From: Monilinia fructicola
Lineage: Eukaryota; Ascomycota; Leotiomycetes; Helotiales; Sclerotiniaceae
Reading direction: 5' to 3'
Length of the DNA stretch: 64,000 nucleotides
Assembly (NCBI GenBank): GCA_008692225.1
Contig: VICG01000018.1
Location: forward strand, 247,594 to 311,593
The position numbers and the translations under genes were made by a program. How positions within the stretch are numbered: the first letter of the stretch is position 1; every line of letters begins with the position of its first letter. Under the pieces are notes generated by a model. The model was not told where the DNA came from. It saw only the letters and a list, made by a program, of their open reading frames with translations, and did no database searches. Positions 62,573 through 64,000 of this stretch are shown piece by piece.

Positions 62573-63872
62573 TAATAATTATTCTATAAATTTTTTTGTG
62601 GGCCATTATTGGTGGTAGCCCATTTCGATAGGGGGGGTGGTGGTTTGCGAAAAATAATCAAATTGGCTACCACTATAATTTACTTAAATATTAATATAAT
62701 TTAAAAATTTAAAATCGTATATTATAAAACTTTATTTAAATTATTTATATATAAAATTATTTTTAAATTATTCTAAATATTGAAGAATTTATATAGATTT
62801 TAATATATTAGCATTTTAGTGGTACGTAGGGTAAAGCTATTTCAATAGGGGGATGGTGACCTAACAAAATATTCATTCTTATTCAAATCAGCCATTATTA
62901 TAATTCGCTTAAATATTAATATAATTTAAAAATATAAAATCGTGTATTATAAAGCTTTATTTAAATTATTTATATATAAAAAATTCCTTTTAAATTATTT
63001 CAAAAATTAAAGGATCTGTACTAATTTAAATTATTAGCTATATGAAAATTATTAGTTAAAATGATGTGGAGTAGTAATATTTTTAAAAAATATAATATTT
63101 TAAATAACATTTTTTATATATTTATATTAATTTAATCTTATATTATAAAAATCTAAAAAAAGCTAATATCGAATTAAAATGATTAAAGGGCTTTATAATA
63201 TTTTTCAAAATCTTAAAATTTAAATTATTTATTATAAAGATATAATATATATTTTAAAATAAATAGGCTAATTTGTTTAAATGTAACAAACTGTTGTGGG
63301 TACATTTATACTGATTTTATTAACTTAATTCCATTAGGTATAAATGGAATTTTTAAAGGGTAATACCCTAATAAGAGATAGGGGTATCCTAATCGCATTA
63401 TTAATCTAATTAGTAATACGATTTGTAATCCTCCGCATATATACTAACTTTTGATTTGTTAGACTCAATATTTTTTAATAAAGAACAAAAAAGCCTCATT
63501 TTATATTAGTATATATAAGTTCGGCTATAAATAATAGAGTAGGGAATATTTCATATTCTAAGTGGCTATGTTTGGATATCTCTTTTCTTTTTTTAATTTT
63601 TAATTATTAAATATATTATTAATTATTATTATTTTAATTATTTTTTTTTTATTATTTTTAATTATTATTTTAATTATTATTATTTAATTATTATACCTAT
63701 TTTCATAATATTTATTATAATAATAATAATAATAAAATATTATAACTATTGATAATATTAATATTAACATAATATTTAAAATAAAGGTATCAACCCCGTA
63801 GGGGTAACCGCTACCGGGATTAGGAAAAGAAAATACCCCCCGTAGGGGTAACCGCTACGGAGATTGGGAAAA
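62573..63872 (+). repeat. Subtelomeric repeat unit 7 (terminal unit)
   Basis: Starts 'taataattattctataaatt', hairpin 'gtgggccattattggtggtagcc ... gggggggtggtggtttgcg'. It repeats a ~225-bp sub-unit inside (62665-62770 against 62886-63000, both with 'ttaaatattaatataatttaaaaat'), then has the end block, an ATT-rich microsatellite (63590-63760) and the GC motif pair that meets the telomere. It is the least AT-rich of the units. Confidence 0.85.
63792..63872 (+). repeat. GC-rich hairpin motif pair abutting the telomere
   Basis: Two copies of CCCCGTAGGGGTAACCGCTA followed by 'ccgggattaggaaaagaaaata' or 'cggagattgggaaaag'. Each forms an 8-bp stem with a GGGTAACCG loop. The second copy runs into the first TAGGG of the telomere. 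Confidence 0.9.
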
Positions 63873-64000
63873 GTAGGGTTAGGTTAGGGTTAGGGTTAGG
63901 GTTAGGGTTAGGGTTAGGGTTAGGGTTAGGGTTAGGGTTAGGTTAGGTTAGGGTTAGGGTTAGGGTTAGGGTTAGGGTTAGGGTTAGGGTTAGGGTTAGG
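63873..64000 (+). repeat. Telomere (TTAGGG)n, right chromosome end
   Basis: About 21 repeats, G-rich strand 5'->3' to the end of the window, as expected for a right-hand chromosome terminus. Shorter TTAGG units occur near 63878-63884 and twice in a row at 63938-63947. All others are perfect TTAGGG. The array ends with the sequence, so its true length is unknown. Confidence 0.98.

Overview
This is a chromosome end from a filamentous ascomycete (Pezizomycotina), read towards the right telomere. The last ~130 bases are a (TTAGGG)n array in the orientation expected at a right-hand end. Almost everything before it is extremely A+T rich. Recognisable transposon and helicase genes there are littered with C->T and G->A changes (Gln and Trp codons to stops, Gly/Glu/Arg to Lys/Asn, Cys/His to Tyr), which is the signature of repeat-induced point mutation (RIP). 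The only normal-composition coding DNA is a ~2.7-kb island at 44.1-46.8 kb, whose introns have fungal donors and a CTAAC branch site. I cannot name the species.

Layout. 1-24.9 kb is degraded AT-rich DNA with a possible Copia relic, two pogo-type MITEs, two complete long-TIR foldback elements and several tandem repeats. 24.9-26.1 kb is a low-RIP compound segment: a 155-bp TA-flanked hairpin MITE, a (TAA)n tract, 9-mer and 7-mer AT minisatellites and a short GC-normal stretch. 26.1-43.7 kb is a nest of Ty3/gypsy elements. One has a readable gag zinc knuckle, reverse transcriptase, RNase H, integrase and chromodomain-side tail. A second is 5'-truncated and carries a 1,000-bp TTAA-flanked transposon, with the matching empty site in its sister. 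A third is an LTR-bounded derivative without pol.

The island (44.1-46.8 kb) carries a minus-strand coiled-coil gene, possibly preceded by a signal-peptide exon, and a divergent plus-strand J-domain-like (HPD) gene with two clear introns. The J gene has an apparent frameshift beside two C6 runs and a hexapeptide-repeat tail. Both edges of the island coincide with the outer ends of single arms of the foldback element, so the element arms point away from the genes.

47.2 kb to the end is subtelomeric: diverged ~1-1.3-kb repeat units (two at 47-49.6 kb, five at 58.2-63.87 kb). Between them lie a RIP-degraded telomere-linked RecQ-type helicase gene (about 50.0-54.4 kb, pointing to the telomere) and a 2.03-kb pogo element that looks like the parent of the two MITEs. 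The last two repeat units end in pairs of GC-rich hairpin motifs; the final pair abuts the telomere.

All protein identifications in the AT-rich DNA come from reading translations by eye through stop codons; no database search was possible.
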